Shown here: positions 1 to 17,485 of the stretch, piece after piece
Layout: each line of letters opens with the position of its first letter
Position numbering within the stretch: the first letter of the stretch is position 1
Assembly (NCBI RefSeq): GCF_030867095.1
Contig: NC_081828.1
Location: forward strand, 53,793,434-53,857,433
Origin: Alligator mississippiensis
Taxonomy: Eukaryota; Chordata; Crocodylia; Alligatoridae
Direction of reading: 5' to 3'
Length of the DNA stretch: 64,000 nt
Notes under the pieces: model-generated
Databases searched by the model: none
What the model was told of the DNA's origin: nothing
What the model saw: the letters and a program-made list of their open reading frames with translations, nothing else
Made by a program: the position numbers and the translations under genes

Positions 1-129
1 AGAAGCTTGAGTTTGTGTTGCTATTTGTTATATCGGTGGTTTGGGTGAGGCTATTAGGGGTTGGAGGAGGCCTCATAGGAGACTCACAGTGGTGTGGGGA
101 CCCGAGCGCCAGTGAAGGCGCAGCATTCG

Positions 130-290
130 GGGTGCACAGACCCCAGCCCCAGAGAGGGGCAGTTAAGAAGCCCCAGAGAAGGGGGCATTGCGGAGAAGCC
201 CCAGTGCGAGCGTGGTGAGCCCTCAGAGAGGGGGCGGCTTTACTGAGAAGAGCCCTCAGAGAGGGCGCGGAAAGAGAGAGAGAGAGAGAG
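130..290 (+). repeat. CR1 5' region tandem motif, about four units
   Basis: A motif close to agccccagagaggg recurs at about 140, 170, 220 and 250 with variable spacing, then a short (GA)n tract at 273-292. It sits upstream of ORF1 in the CR1 and probably belongs to its 5' untranslated/promoter region. That role is inferred from position only. Confidence 0.55.
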
Positions 291-1078
291 AGACAGGGCT
301 ATTGAGAGCCCGAGTGCCAGAGAGTGACAAGACAGAGAGAGACCGAACAACGTCTATTCCAGCTGTGAGGCTTGGGGCGTGGTATAAGGGGTGGTTGGAG
401 CCATGCATAGCCCCTAAGGCTAGGGTGCCCCTAAAGCGCCCATTGTAGAGCGGGACCCACGAAGAGTCCGGGAGTTCACAGGGCCAGAGGTAACCATGCC
501 CAAGGAGATGTAAGGCAGCCTCCCTAACTTATGTGAACATCAAAGACATGGCGGGCAAGAATCTGAGGGTGCCCTTGGGCCGACTTGGCATGGGAAGGGG
601 GCCTTGAGGAGATCGTGGCCCTCCTGCAGGACCCCGCCTATGACACTGACAAAGCAGCAAACGTGAAACTTGGCAGTGGTATTTCTCTTAGTTCTCTTCT
701 CTTCATGTTTTAACAAAACAAACCCATCTTTCTACTCTTTTTCTTCTACCCCCCATATGAAGTGTTTAAGTGAAAAGAATACAAGGATTAGAAGAGGCAG
801 GCGCGCAGCAGTAACCCAGAAGGAGCCTCCAGCAAGAGAGAGGAAAACGCACAGCTCCACAGACATGGTAAGGACGCAGAGCACAGCTGCTAGGAGTCCC
901 GCCCTGGTGGCACCATCTACCCTGGGCTCCTCTGAGGCCTCTACCCAAATGGAGCTCATGATGGGGGTGCCGGCCCCCTGCCCCCATCTGTGGGGGTGGC
1001 CTGGTGGGAACCCAGAGGCCAGTGGTGAGAGAGGGGTCTGGTGGCTCCCTTGCCTGCCCCTCCTATGCCCGACTTCAG

Positions 1079-1918
1079 GCCCTGGAGGAGCAGGTGTAGG
1101 AGCTCCATGCTGAGGTGAGCAGGCTACAGGGGATCAGGACTGCAGAGAACGAGATTGACACCTATTTTCGTTCACTGCAGGACCAGTTTTCCTGCATACA
1201 GACCCCCCAGGAGAGACGCACAACAGAGGAGTGGCAGAAGGTGCCCACCAGAACCAGGGCTGCTTGGGTTAGTGTGGTACAACTCGGGAACAGATACAAG
1301 GCCCTGGCAGCCTTGGAGGAGAAGGACGAAGAGGATGTCTCTGGGGGGGACGGTGCCACTCCATGCACGACACAGACTGCACCAAGAGGGAGCACCAGGT
1401 GGAAGAAATGCTGAGTCCTCACCATCGGAGATTCCATCCTGAGGGGAATGGAGGGTCCCATCTGCCGACCCGACCCCATGGCATGGGAGGTCTGCTACCT
1501 GCCTAGGGCTCAGATTCAGGATGTCACAGAGGGGATCCTGGCCTTCATTCGACTCTCAGACCAGTACCCCATGGTCCTAATCCATGTGGGAACAAATGAC
1601 ACAGCCAGGAGCAACCCAGACTGCATCATGAAGGACTACAAGGCCTTGGGGGCCCAGCTCAAGGAGACCAGGGCACAGGTGGTATTCTCCTCTATTCTGC
1701 CGGTAAGTAGACGCAGATGGCGACATGATGCCTGCATCAGCGAGGTCAACCGGCAGCTTCGGAGTTGGTGCTACCAGGCAGGCCTCGGGTTCCTGGACAA
1801 CAATCTGCATTTTCGTGCAGCGGGCATGCTCGGGTGGGATGGGCTTCACCTCTCCCCTAAAAGCAAGCGTGTCTTTTCTTCCAGGTCGGCTGATCTCGTA
1901 CGGCGTGCTTTAAACTAG
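1079..1918 (+). pseudogene. CR1 ORF1 with SGNH/esterase-like domain, broken
   Basis: One reading frame runs through this segment with two internal stops, TAG near 1099 and TGA at 1412-1414. The first part is acidic and coiled-coil-like, with heptads such as LEEQV and EVSRLQ. After the TGA the same frame shows IGDSILRG (SGNH block I), then VLIHVGTNDT (block III GxND), and near the end GWDGLHLS (block V DxxH). CR1 and L2 ORF1 proteins are known to carry such an esterase domain after a coiled coil. The three blocks survive, so only the stops disable it. The frame continues upstream of 1079, but its true start was not fixed. Confidence 0.8.
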
Positions 1919-2045
1919 CTTTGCCGGGGGATGGGGCCACAAGAGGACGCGAGGACACCTCCCAGCCAAGACCGGTGATGAGCACAAAAAGTACCCAGGT
2001 AAGTGACAAGGGTCCGGATAGTCCTAGGAATCAAGGGGGTGGGGG

Positions 2046-2889
2046 GTGCATGCACTAATAGGAGGCCTTAAATGCCTTTACACTAATACTCAAAGTATGG
2101 GGAATAAGCAGGAGGAACTTGCCCTCCGGATAGGTAGTACAAACCCAGACATAGTAGGGCTCACTGAAACCTGGTGGGATTCAACCCATGACTTGGCGGT
2201 AAACAGAGGCTACAGACTATACAGGCAGGACAGAACGGGGACGAAAAGCAGGAGTGTAGTGCTCTACGTCAAAGAGTAATACATGTCCTCAACTAATAGG
2301 ATGGGGTCAGAGGAAGGGCAGACTGAAGTGCTCTGGGTCAGAATACAAGGGGGTCATGGCGAAAGTGACTTGGGGTGGGGGTCCACTACAGACCACCCAA
2401 CCTCCCCCCCAACGGTGGGGGTCTACTACAGACCACCCAACAAGGGGGGAAGAGCTGGACCGGGAATTCTCAGGTCAGCTCACAGAGGCAGTTAAGTTAA
2501 GGGATGTGGTTGTCATGGGTAATCTAAACTACCTGGACATCTGCTGGGAGGAGCAGTCAGCCAGGTCTGACTGCTCATGTAAGTTCCTTGCTGAGATACA
2601 AGACCTCCACCTAACCCAGGAGGTGCACAGTCCCACCAGGGAGAATGCCCTGTTGGACCTGGTTCTGGCCGCAGGCGACAACCTAGTGAGGGGACTCCAG
2701 GTCCTCAACCACCTGGGCGATAGTAATCATCGCCTACTGAAATTCGCCATCCAACACAGGGTGTCAAGGGCCTGCAGCAAGGCAGCAGCCCTTGACTTCA
2801 GGAGGTCCGACTTCAATGAGTTGAGGAGATTGGCAAGAGAGGCATTGCGGTCCCGGACAGTAGGGGAACTAGGTGTCCAAGATGAGTAG
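2046..2889 (+). pseudogene. CR1 ORF2 endonuclease domain, inactivated
   Basis: This is the apurinic-like endonuclease part of ORF2, which nicks target DNA for target-primed reverse transcription. Motifs visible in order are YTNTQSMGNKQEE, GLTETWWDS, VGVYYRPPN, VVMGNLNYLDICW and GDSNHRLLKF. The usual GDFNY catalytic box reads GNLNY, losing its Asp. The frame ends at a stop near 2278. A 40-bp direct duplication (units starting at 2374 and 2414) repeats the YYRPPN coding stretch and shifts the frame. Both lesions predict a dead enzyme. Confidence 0.85.
2374..2442 (+). repeat. 40-bp tandem duplication inside CR1 endonuclease
   Basis: Two near-identical units, each starting ggtgggggtc and continuing ctacagaccacccaac, start 40 bases apart. 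Forty is not a multiple of three, so the duplication changes the frame of ORF2. Other CR1 reading frames have a single YYRPPN motif, so a slippage duplication in this copy is the simplest reading. Confidence 0.75.
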
Positions 2890-3199
2890 TCATTCCTTAA
2901 GGAGACAATCCTCCAAGCCCAAGGGGTGACAATCCCAATGTGAGTTAAAGGGGCTAAGAGTGCTCAAAAGCCCCTTGGCTTGCCAAAGGCGTTCAGGAAC
3001 GCCTGAAAGCCAAAAAGGAGGTGTACATCCAGTGAAAGGGAGGGGCTATCACCAAAGAGGATTGTACCTCCATCACTCGAGTCTTTAGGGAAGCTGTTAG
3101 GAAGGCTAAGGCGGAGACAGAAGTAGGGCTAGCAACAAGCATCAAGGACAACAAAAAGTCCTTTTTTAACTACATAGGGAGTAAAAAGAAGGCACCAGG

Positions 3200-4810
3200 C
3201 AACGTGGGGCCCCTGCGGGATACACTTGGCAATCTGGTGGCTGCACCAGATGAAAAAGCAGACCTTTTTAACATATTCTTTGCCTCCATTTTTCTGAGCA
3301 GGGACCGGGACATCTCCCCAACCAGGATTCAGGATGGACTCAGGAGAGACTCCGCCAGGCCTAGGTTCAGGGAGGACCAAGTTAGGGAACTTCTGGAGGG
3401 GTGGACGTGTTCAAATCAGCAGGTCCAGACGCTCTCCACCCCAGGATGCTGAGGGAATTGGCAGGGCTCATTGCAGGGCCCCTGGCACAGCTTTACAAGC
3501 ACTTGTGGTGCTCTGGCCAGGTGCCAGAAGACTGGAAGGCCAATGTGGTCCCCATTTTCAAAAAAGGGAGGACCCAAGCCCGTTAGTCTTACTTCGGTCC
3601 TGGGGAAGCTCTTTGAGAGAGAGCTTCCCCAGGACCGCAACTGTGAGGAACCAGCAGGGGGATGATGCTCAAGGGCAACCACCATGAGTTCATTAGGGGC
3701 AGGTCCTGTCAGACCAACCTGATTGCCTTCTACAATCAGGTCACAAAATCATTGGATGCAGGTGTCACAGTGGATGTAGTCTTTCTCGACTTCAGGAAGG
3801 CCTCTGACATTGTCTCCCACCCCATTCTCATTAAAAAGCTAGGCAACTCTGGCATTGATGCCTACACAGTCAGATGGGTCGCAAATTGGCTAGGGGGTCG
3901 CACCCAGAGAGTAGCGGTGGATTGGTCATATTTGACCTGGAGGGGCGTGGGCAGTGGAGTGTCCCAGGGCTCAGTCCTTGGGCCCGTACTGTTCAATTTC
4001 TTTATTAGCGACTTGGATAAGGGGGTAAAAAGCACCCTGTTCAAATTTGCTGATAACACCAAGATTTGGGGCGAGGACATGCTAGAAGGGAGGGACAGGA
4101 TACAACAGAACCTGGACAGGTTACAGGGGTAGGCAAATGTGAATAGGATGGGGTTCAATACTGACAAGTGTAGGGTACTGCATTTGGGCAGAAAGAACCA
4201 GCAGCATACCTGTAGGCTGGGGAACTCCCTTCTCAAAAGCAGAGTGGCAGAAAGAGATCTTGGAGTCATTATCGATATCGATTCTAAAATGAACATGGGC
4301 TGCCAATGTAAGGACACAGTCAGTAAGGCTAACTGCACCTTGTCATATATCCACAGATGCATCATGAGTAGGCCCAGGGAGGTGATCCTCCCCCTCTATA
4401 TGACACTGGTCAGGCCACAGTTGGAGTACTGCATCCAGTTCTGGGCACTGCACTTCAGGAGGGATGTGGACAGCATCAAGAGGGTCCAGAGGAGGGCCAC
4501 TCGCATGATCAGAGGGCAGCAGGGCAGACCCTCCAAGGAGAGGCTATGGGACCTGAACCTGTTCAGCCTTCACAAGAAAAGGCTGAAAGGGGATCTAGCG
4601 GCTGTCTATAAACTTACCAGGGGGGACCAGAGAGGACTGGGTGAGATGCTGGGAGGTGCTCAGGGGAACAGGGTAACAAGGAATAATGGCCACAAGTTGA
4701 TTGAGAGTAGGTTCAGGCTAGACACCAGGAGGCACTACTTCAGTCACGGAGGCCAGGATCTGGAACCAGCTTCCAAGGGAAGTGGTGCTGGCTCCTACCT
4801 TAGACTTTAA
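3200..4810 (+). pseudogene. CR1 ORF2 reverse transcriptase and C-terminal region, broken
   Basis: The RT part of ORF2 is spread over three frames. Recognisable blocks are SAGPDALHPRML, VPIFKKG, the motif A region [13 protein letters not shown] with its Asp kept, motif [15 protein letters not shown], and a catalytic box reading FADN where active CR1 has (F/Y)-(A/V)-DD, so the second Asp is lost. A TAG near 4130 separates this from the C-terminal segment, which has [12 protein letters not shown] and RVQRRATRMI. Frameshifts fall near 3580 and 3660. Retrotransposition from this copy is not possible. Confidence 0.88.
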
Positions 4811-4955
4811 AAGGAGGCTTGATAATTACCTAGCTGGGGTCATATGAGCTTAAACTTACCGGGGTCATATGAGCCCAGTATTCATTCCTGCCCAGGGCAA
4901 GGGGTCGGACTTGATGATCTGCTCAGGTCCCTTCCAACCCTATACCTATGAACCT

Positions 4956-10484
<5,529 letters not shown>

Positions 10485-10759
10485 CTATCATGTAAACAAA
10501 TATGTATTTATTTTTTTGTACAGGCTGATCTTGCAGTCCTTACACAGTTATTAACTACACAAGACTTCAATTTCTAGAATTGTTCTGTGAAACAATTGTG
10601 AAATTATCTTTTAATTCCATTTTAAAGGAACAGTATAGAATTAATGTAAATGATATGCTATAAAATAACAGGTTGACTTTTTAATTTTTTTCTTATTTTT
10701 AATATTCAGGCAGTTGTAGTAGCCACTATCTAAAACTAAACTAAGCAACAGTCAAGCAC

Positions 10760-10867
10760 AGTGGTGATCAACTTTTCATGGCATCCGAGTGAAGAATCTA
10801 AGCTACAATTTAAATTTAGAAAAAATATGGAGCAGTGTGTTGAAGCTCAAAAGGTTGAGAATCACTG
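10760..10867. mobile_element. Short hAT-type MITE
   Basis: The ends are inverted: cagtggtgatcaactttt at the left, and the right end reads cagtgattctcaacctttt on the other strand. This CAGTG(G)TTCTCAACC type terminus is shared with the other hAT MITEs in the window. The flanking 8-mers no longer match, so the insertion is old. It has no coding capacity. Confidence 0.65.
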
Positions 10868-12539
10868 ATCTACCTGGTGCCAGGTGAGAGCAGCAGGGGA
10901 AGGACTTAACTCTCCTGTGCCATTTCCATTGTCTGCTTCCTCCCTACCTCTGCCTGTACCTTCAGAGTCTGACATACCAGTGGCAGCCCCCACAACCACT
11001 CCTGCCAGTCCCAGGAGAGTGGGGAAAGTAGAGGGAATAAGCCAGGCTGCAAAGTGTGATTCCAAACCTACAACTGCCTGTATCTCTGCCTATCACAGAG
11101 AATGCTGCTGGGAGTGTAGGGGCAGCCAGCACAAGGATTGTTGGGAGGTGGGCAGCAGCAACAGCAATCCCCAGTGGAGCAGCCACAGATTCTGATGAGT
11201 ATCTGGGGCAGGTACAGGGCACCAGACTGGGGGAGTAAAGTTTTTCTGTTTCCTCACACAGAGGAATGGAATCCCAATTGAGAATCAGCAGTGTAGAAGT
11301 TCTTATAGTTTCTGAATATACAGGTATTTGAGTGACTGCATTTACATGCTATAACAATTGCATACATTTGACGTTGCTTAACAACAGAAATAGCACTAAG
11401 CACTTCCACATGACACTTATTTCCATTCACTTGTAACCTGAATAAACCTTTGGTCCTTAGGTTGAAAAATGTCCAGGTCTAATCTCTCTCTCTCTCTTAG
11501 AAATACAAATTTCAGTCTTCATAATACCTGAAAAACAATAATAAAACTGCAACTCTAAGGAGGACTTAAGTAATTGTTGACTACCAACTAAAGTTGAGGT
11601 CCAAGTGTGAGGTAGAAACAAAAGGGGCTAACAGTTATCTTATGGTCAAATAGGAAGATGTTCTCTGCTACAATATTCTTGAAAGAACCTAAGACCATGC
11701 TGTGTTTGACAAATCTCCTTAACTAATCCTGTACTTTTTGTTTAGAGTCAAGAAAATACTAGCTGTCACAAAACCCAGCAAACTGATGCAGGCTTGGCCT
11801 GGGCTTTTAATTAGAACAGCTGGGTGAAGTCAAGTGGCTTTTTGCAGAACTTTTCTTAAAAAGGTACACTCTTCTCAGTTTGGAATCCAACACTACCTCC
11901 ATGTTGGAGCAGGAGCAAGTGCCATTTGCCTCAGTTGACAGAGGCTTGGTTTGGAAAATTAATTAAGAACTGTAGAGATATCCCTGTGACTTGCTGTAAT
12001 GAATTACTTTGACCAAAATAATCACTGAGATAGGGATGCACGCTACAGCCTCTCTCTTCAGGTAAACTATTATTGTCAGCTATCCTTGGAACTTTTAAAG
12101 ACTAAGTGATAAGCCTCTTTGGTGAAATGAGCTGACTAGAGAACAGATGCTTATTATGAGCTGGATGGACTGACACAGAAGTTTAGCATCTTCCAAGTCA
12201 GGGTTGCAAACCAAATCATGGGAACTAGGAAAGAATTATGAATGACTGAAAAATTTGAAGTGACAGAAGACCTTTTTGATCTGCTTGAAATTTGAAAACT
12301 AACAATTGAGATCTAAAATCTTTCTAGTTAGTGGGAATGGATGCAATGGGGGGGGGGGGAGGTGGAACTTATAACAAAAACCCCTAGAAACACCTCTTGA
12401 ATAGAACCCAGCTGAACAGAAATATCTATATACATAGTATAATGAACTTTTTTGTGAGTGGAGCCCTTAGAGAAGGACAGGCAATGTGGAGTTGTGAGTT
12501 GAAACTGAATTAAGTATCTCTCTGGATAAATTTCTAAGG

Positions 12540-12985
12540 CTCAAAGTTGATGGCTGTCAGTCCATGGCCTAGCCAACAGAGCCAAGCCTGCCACCCCACA
12601 GCTGCCCACTCAAGCCTCCAGCAGGGCCTAACCCTAAATTCCCTATCACCAGGGTAGCTATATAAACCCCTGTGCAGTTGGCTTTGTTAGTCTGACTGGT
12701 TTATACTCTGATCCCAGAAGGCTTTGTTGGTCAGACTGGTTTAGACTCTGACTGCTTTTTGTTTCTTGACTCAATTTGCTCTTCATTTCCATTCTCTGCC
12801 TTATCTCAAAGCGTCCTGACTTATTCCTAAACCCTTCACTTGGATTAGCCCCCTGGCTTCCTGATGTCCTTAGATTCTGCTTGCTCCTTTTGAAACTGGT
12901 TGGCACCTCAGTCCCTGATTGGTACCTCAGCCCAGACCTGGCTGCCCATGACCCTGCGCAACCGTAGGAATTGAACAAAACGTCT
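12540..12985. repeat. Unclassified repeat-like patch with 43-bp internal duplication
   Basis: The sequence is GC-richer than its surroundings. It contains two adjacent copies of a unit resembling ggctttgttngtcngactgg, starting near 12680 and 12720. A tatataaa string lies at 12659-12666, so a decayed LTR is possible, but no paired TG...CA ends or target duplication were found. The classification is open. Confidence 0.35.
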
Positions 12986-13729
12986 CTAGAACAGGAGTAA
13001 CGTCATCCACTGCTCTTCTGCAGTCTGGTACTTTGGTTTCTAAGTTTTTCTCTTAACTGGATGATTTTGTCCCATTTCAGAAATTGTCACAAATAGCCAA
13101 AAAGGGTGTGAGTCTGTAAATTAGTGACAGTCGTGTTTTGTTTTTTTCTTCCTCCTCCTCCTGGAAGATCTAGCTTTTTGGATTTCTTATTACTGAACAT
13201 AGACAGAAGTTAGAGAGCTCTTCCCTTTCATCTTGCTGCATGAGTACTTGACCTTCTAAATCTGTGCCCAGAGATTGCATTTGCAAGAAAGTATTCTCTT
13301 GATGCTTGTTTTAGGGTCCAAACCTGGGAAGCCAGAGGAGATGTTACAGACTGGACACCAGTCTAAATAAAAAGGATTTAGGACACATGCTTATGACAGA
13401 AAAAAATGGTGGCTGAGCATCAACAATTCCATTACATGAAAACAGACATCCTTCAAAATTCTAGTAATCTATATAATACCAAAGAGAAACTGCAGTCAAT
13501 AACCTAGAAACTACAGTCAACTACATGAGTGTTATTTTTCTAAACTTGACTACAACTTACAGCAGCACTTATCTGGAAAATCCAGGAGTTTAAGAACTTC
13601 CTAGAAACATTTGGAAAAACTCTCAATAATAATTGTATGCAAAATGTTAGGAACCTTGTTTTCTTCTCCCCCTTCCCCACACACGCCCATAAAACTTTAA
13701 AAAATCCTTATGTTCAATTCATGTAATTA

Positions 13730-13900
<171 letters not shown>

Positions 13901-15289
13901 CTATTGCATGAACAAGAACAAAAGATGCGTTGAATATCTATTTTAAAATTATTCTGTGCATTTGAATCTTTCAAAGGACTGTATTTTAATTAGAATGAAG
14001 TAAGAACATAAAACTTCACATTAATCCATGAAATTATACCGTATACCCTTAAAAAGGAATAAGAGAAGAAATACAGAATATGAGGGAAAGGACCTAATAT
14101 GTGGGAGGGAAAAATAATGGAGAATACAAAAGCCTACTATATTAAGGGAGGAAAAGGGGGAGAACAACACAAGCAAGAAAGAGAACCAAGAGGAGAAAAA
14201 AAGATAGAAAACTGCTTTATAGATTAATAGGCAAAATATTAAAATGAAAATGCATGGGTATATGTAAACATGACAAGTAACAAACATTTCAAAATTTTAC
14301 TAGGCTGGTATCCTTTATGGGATTTTTTTTTAACATAGCATAACTTTTTCACAGCTTTACATCCAAGGTCTTATCTACAAGTATGAACTCCTCACTGACA
14401 AACTTTTTGAGTTTTTACTCCTGATCAAAGCAAGAATTGCTCATGTCACAGCCCTGTCTCATTTCAACAAAATCTGCAAATTCTGCTAAATGCCTTGTCA
14501 CAGGGGCATGAAAAAAGAAGGAAGCAAGAATATTTTTACATCACTGTAAGTTCTGTGACAGTATTTGTGTGGTCATGTCTGTGCTCTGAATTGGGCAACT
14601 GCCCTTCCATACCGCTTTACATTCTGTTCTGGCTGACCAGTCTGCCTACCTATATAAAATTTACTGCTCCATGGTCATTGTGATCAATAAGTGATCAATA
14701 CTGAATAGCATGCTACACAACTGATATTTATTTTTATTCTTAGTACCTAACATTGCCATCTTGGGAGAAAACAAGACAAGCTGGCAACAACAGATTTAAA
14801 AAAAAAGGGATATCTTTTCACAGACTTGCAACTGAGCTTTCTATGTTATACTGAAGGAAAGTTAAGAAAACAATTCTTCCTTTGGATGTGGCTATTGTGC
14901 AGTTGATATGAAGCAATTGCATTGAAAAAAATCTCAATTTGAAGTAAATCACTCTGTGAAAACAAGCCCTAAGAAAGGAGACAGCAGTTTCTCCAAGCGG
15001 TTGGGATCGCTGATTCGCCCATCAGGGCTTCAGAGTTTTAAAGGGTGATTTAACAGCAGGATTTTGTGCAAGTGTAATTGGCACCTGATTTTTAGTAAAT
15101 ATGGCTTGGATCCATCCCAATATAAAGACAGAACCACAATGACCTCCAGTGAGGATGGAAAGTGCTCATGTTTTTAGTTGTTTTTTTGACTTAGCAATAA
15201 AAATCCCAGTAGCTTCTTACACTACTGTAGTAGTTCACAACCTTTTAAAACTCAAGACCAGGCATTTTCCAAGGCCTGCCTTGTTTTTT

Positions 15290-15760
15290 CATAAGAACAT
15301 GAGAATTGCCATTTACTAGGTCATACCATAGGTCCATCTTGCCCAGTCACCTGAGTCACAGTGGCAGAGTGGATGCTGAAAGGGGGTGTGAACTGGGTAT
15401 GACCAGGGTTGTTTGCCTGCCCCCCCCGACTTGCAGCTTCCAGCACTTAGGTCTAGGAAGTTCTAATTCAGAGGCTATATATCCATAACTCCTATGATCA
15501 AGAGCTGCCTGATGCCCCTCTCCTCCAAGAATTTGTCCAATCTTTTCTTGAAACTTGGTTTAAGTCAGTTTCCACAACATCTGGTGGCAACCAGTTCCAA
15601 ACTTGAATGACAAGCTGAGTGAAAAAAACTTTGTTAGTTTTCATCTTTTTACCACCAGTTTCATTTTGTTACCTCCAGTTCTTATACTACAAAGTAAATA
15701 ATAAATCCTTATTTACTTTCTCTTTGCCATTTAGGTATTTTGTAAACCCTTCTCACTTTT
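15290..15760 (-). mobile_element. Ancient CR1/L3-like LINE fragment
   Basis: The phrases 'cataagaacatgagaattgc' and 'gtccatcttgcccagt' match the widespread amniote L3/CR1-type repeat whose 3' end appears in this orientation. Further along, 'gaatttgtccaatctttt' and 'tggtggcaaccagttccaaa' follow the same consensus. No reading frame survives. It is older than the CR1 copies at 1-4955 and 35240-36535. Confidence 0.65.
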
Positions 15761-15864
15761 GACTACAGAGACAACAGAGCAAGTTGTCTGTTACAAAGAA
15801 CTCAGGAAGACCACAGCAAGCCAGTGTGTTTAACACTAGGGATTCCCAGTTAGAATCTCTGGCT

Positions 15865-16271
15865 GGGTCCAAACAAGCATGGATGTCACTTGTGCAGGTG
15901 CTCCCCATGCTGCTACTTTGCAGCGCAGGGGTGTTCATGACCCTGGAGATCCTGGCGTCAGGAAAACCCATACCAAATAAAAGCAAAGTGGTACACATGG
16001 CAGCAGCTTACGCAGCCCAAAACTACAGCCACACTCTGGATGCCAGGCAGGCTCCCTGTTGCAGCTCCCTGAGGCCCCCAGGTCCCTAGGTAAGGCTGCT
16101 GGGGCCAATACAGTTGCTGGCCTCAGCCTCCCTTACTCCACTCAAGGTAATCGTCCCCAGGGAGTGCTGGTGCCACAGATGCTCTGGCATGCAGCAAAGC
16201 AGCAGCACCACAAGGTCTCCCACTGCAACTTGTCCCTGGGGAAACGCATGTTCCTGCTTGCAGGGATGTGG
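15865..16271 (+). repeat. Interspersed element, three-copy family, copy 1
   Basis: This shares diverged blocks with 30217-30622 and, inverted, with about 18165-18605. A common core runs 'tttgcagc' ... 'gagatcctggngtcag', and the outer ends resemble ggtccagacgcgcatg. Length near 400 bp and roughly inverted ends suggest a non-autonomous DNA transposon, but no clean target duplication was found. No coding content. Confidence 0.5.
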
Positions 16272-16539
16272 CCTCTGGGTTCATTTGATGAGCTGTTTGC
16301 TGTGTGGCATGTTGGGCTCCCTGGGAAAGAATCACTGCTCTGCTGCACCCGTTGCAAAGATGCTATCATTTTTGCATCACTTGTAAACTTCCTCCACGAT
16401 TTTTCAGGCTGTTTTATTCTGATTGCTAAACACCCTATTTCCTTCTCTTTTCCAACTGTTTCCCCTTCTTTCCCTCCTGATTCCCCCGCTTGGTTCTTAA
16501 ACCCGAGCTCTGCTCGCATCCTCCTTCACCCTGCCTAGG

Positions 16540-17120
16540 TGAAGCCCTCCAAACTCGCACTCCGGCGATTCTTTACGCAGCCCCAGCGCCTAAGGAGGGC
16601 GGACCGGCGGCGGGAACCGCTCACCCGGCAGCCCCGCAGCAGCTGGTCGCAGTACAGCGCCACTGTGTCCCTCCGCTTCATAGTGCCCACTTGGGACGAG
16701 CACTGGGCCGGCAGCGGGGCGGCGTCCCCCCCTGTGCCCTCCCCCCAGCTGCACAGCGGCAGCTGCCGACTGGGCCCCGCGACCGGCTCCTCGCCCGACT
16801 CCTCAGCAGCGAACGACGCCATGGCCGCGGCCCCGCCCGCCACGAGCTCCGCAGCAGTTACCCGCCGCGCCGGCGCTCTGGCCAATGGGCGTGCGGCGCG
16901 GGCCCGCCGGCCAATGGGAGCGCGCCATGGCAGCGTCCGCAGTTGCTCCAGTTTCCACTCCTGCTCGAGTCAGAGGGACGGGCACCACCTGTGTGAGGGA
17001 GCGTGTGGGGCTGTGTGGTGTGGGGCCATATTGGGAGGTTCCCCCTGGTCGCCGCCCCTGCTCGGGGTGTATTGCGACTTGAGAGCTGAGAGGGGCGCCT
17101 TCCCCACTCCATCGCGCAGG
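16540..17120. promoter_or_regulatory. SHCBP1L CpG-island promoter region
   Basis: This region is dense in G+C and CpG compared with the AT-rich DNA on both sides and encloses SHCBP1L exon 1. Two CCAAT elements lie at 16882-16886 and 16911-16915, 60-90 bases upstream of the start codon; both read CCAAT on the plus strand and ATTGG in the SHCBP1L direction. No convincing TATA box lies at the right distance. A broad CpG-type promoter is inferred. Confidence 0.65.
16625..16822 (-). CDS. SHCBP1L: SHCBP1L exon 1 (coding start)
   Basis: The minus-strand ATG at 16822-16820 sits in a strong context (gccATGG) and is the first in-frame ATG; upstream in-frame candidates are TTG. The exon gives 66 codons, ending TGC CGG before a gtgagc donor. 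The N-terminus (MASFAAEESGEEPVAG) is low-complexity, acidic and proline-containing. The conserved piece is RRDTVALYCDQLLRGC, matching the DEKVSLYCDEVLQDC-type motif of vertebrate SHCBP1L. The leader appears shorter than in human SHCBP1L. The C-terminal right-handed beta-helix region of the family lies outside this window. Confidence 0.88.
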
Positions 17121-17485
17121 GAGAAGACTGTCTCTTCCCTGGGGCAGACCCGCTATAAGGTGTGAATGACTTGTCTGGGCCTGCCATTGCACTCTGGTAT
17201 TTACTTCTGAAGAGGCGGAGTAAAGAAAACCCCGGCGAGGATGCATCCCGATATATGCGTTTAGATCACTAAGCTGGCCTAAAACGATGCCCAGAGGTAG
17301 AGGAAGGACATGCTGGGTCACATACCTGGCTGCAGTACAGTTAGCAGTGGATAGATACCTCGCTGTTCTCACCATTGTAACAACTGACAGAAATAACTTA
17401 AGTGCTGTAAGAAATCTGACTGATAGGATGTAAAAAAATACAAGATACTGAAATTCAGCTAAGGGAGATTCAGATACAAGGAAAC

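Larger units (their letters stand above)
1..4955 (+). mobile_element. Nearly full-length CR1 LINE retrotransposon, decayed
   Basis: This non-LTR retrotransposon lies in SHCBP1L intron 3, antisense to that gene. In order it shows a GC-rich repetitive 5' region, an ORF1 with coiled-coil and SGNH-esterase-like parts, an ORF2 with endonuclease and reverse transcriptase, and a 3' tail reading into 'ggtcccttccaaccctatac', a typical CR1 end. The left boundary is uncertain because the window opens inside or at its 5' region. Stops and frameshifts in both ORFs make it non-functional. Family assignment rests on motif order and on matching minus-strand CR1 copies elsewhere in the window. Confidence 0.9.
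13901..16624. other. SHCBP1L: SHCBP1L intron 1
   Basis: This intron runs between the exon 1 donor (gtgagc from 16624 downward) and the exon 2 acceptor. It carries an old CR1/L3-like LINE fragment at about 15290-15760 and one member of a three-copy interspersed element at about 15865-16271. The remainder is AT-rich with no recognised exon. Confidence 0.75.

Noticed and set aside
16535..16624. Extension of SHCBP1L exon 1 to the stop at 16535
   Set aside because: The conserved protein sequence stops at a gtgagc donor at 16624 and continues in phase at exon 2.
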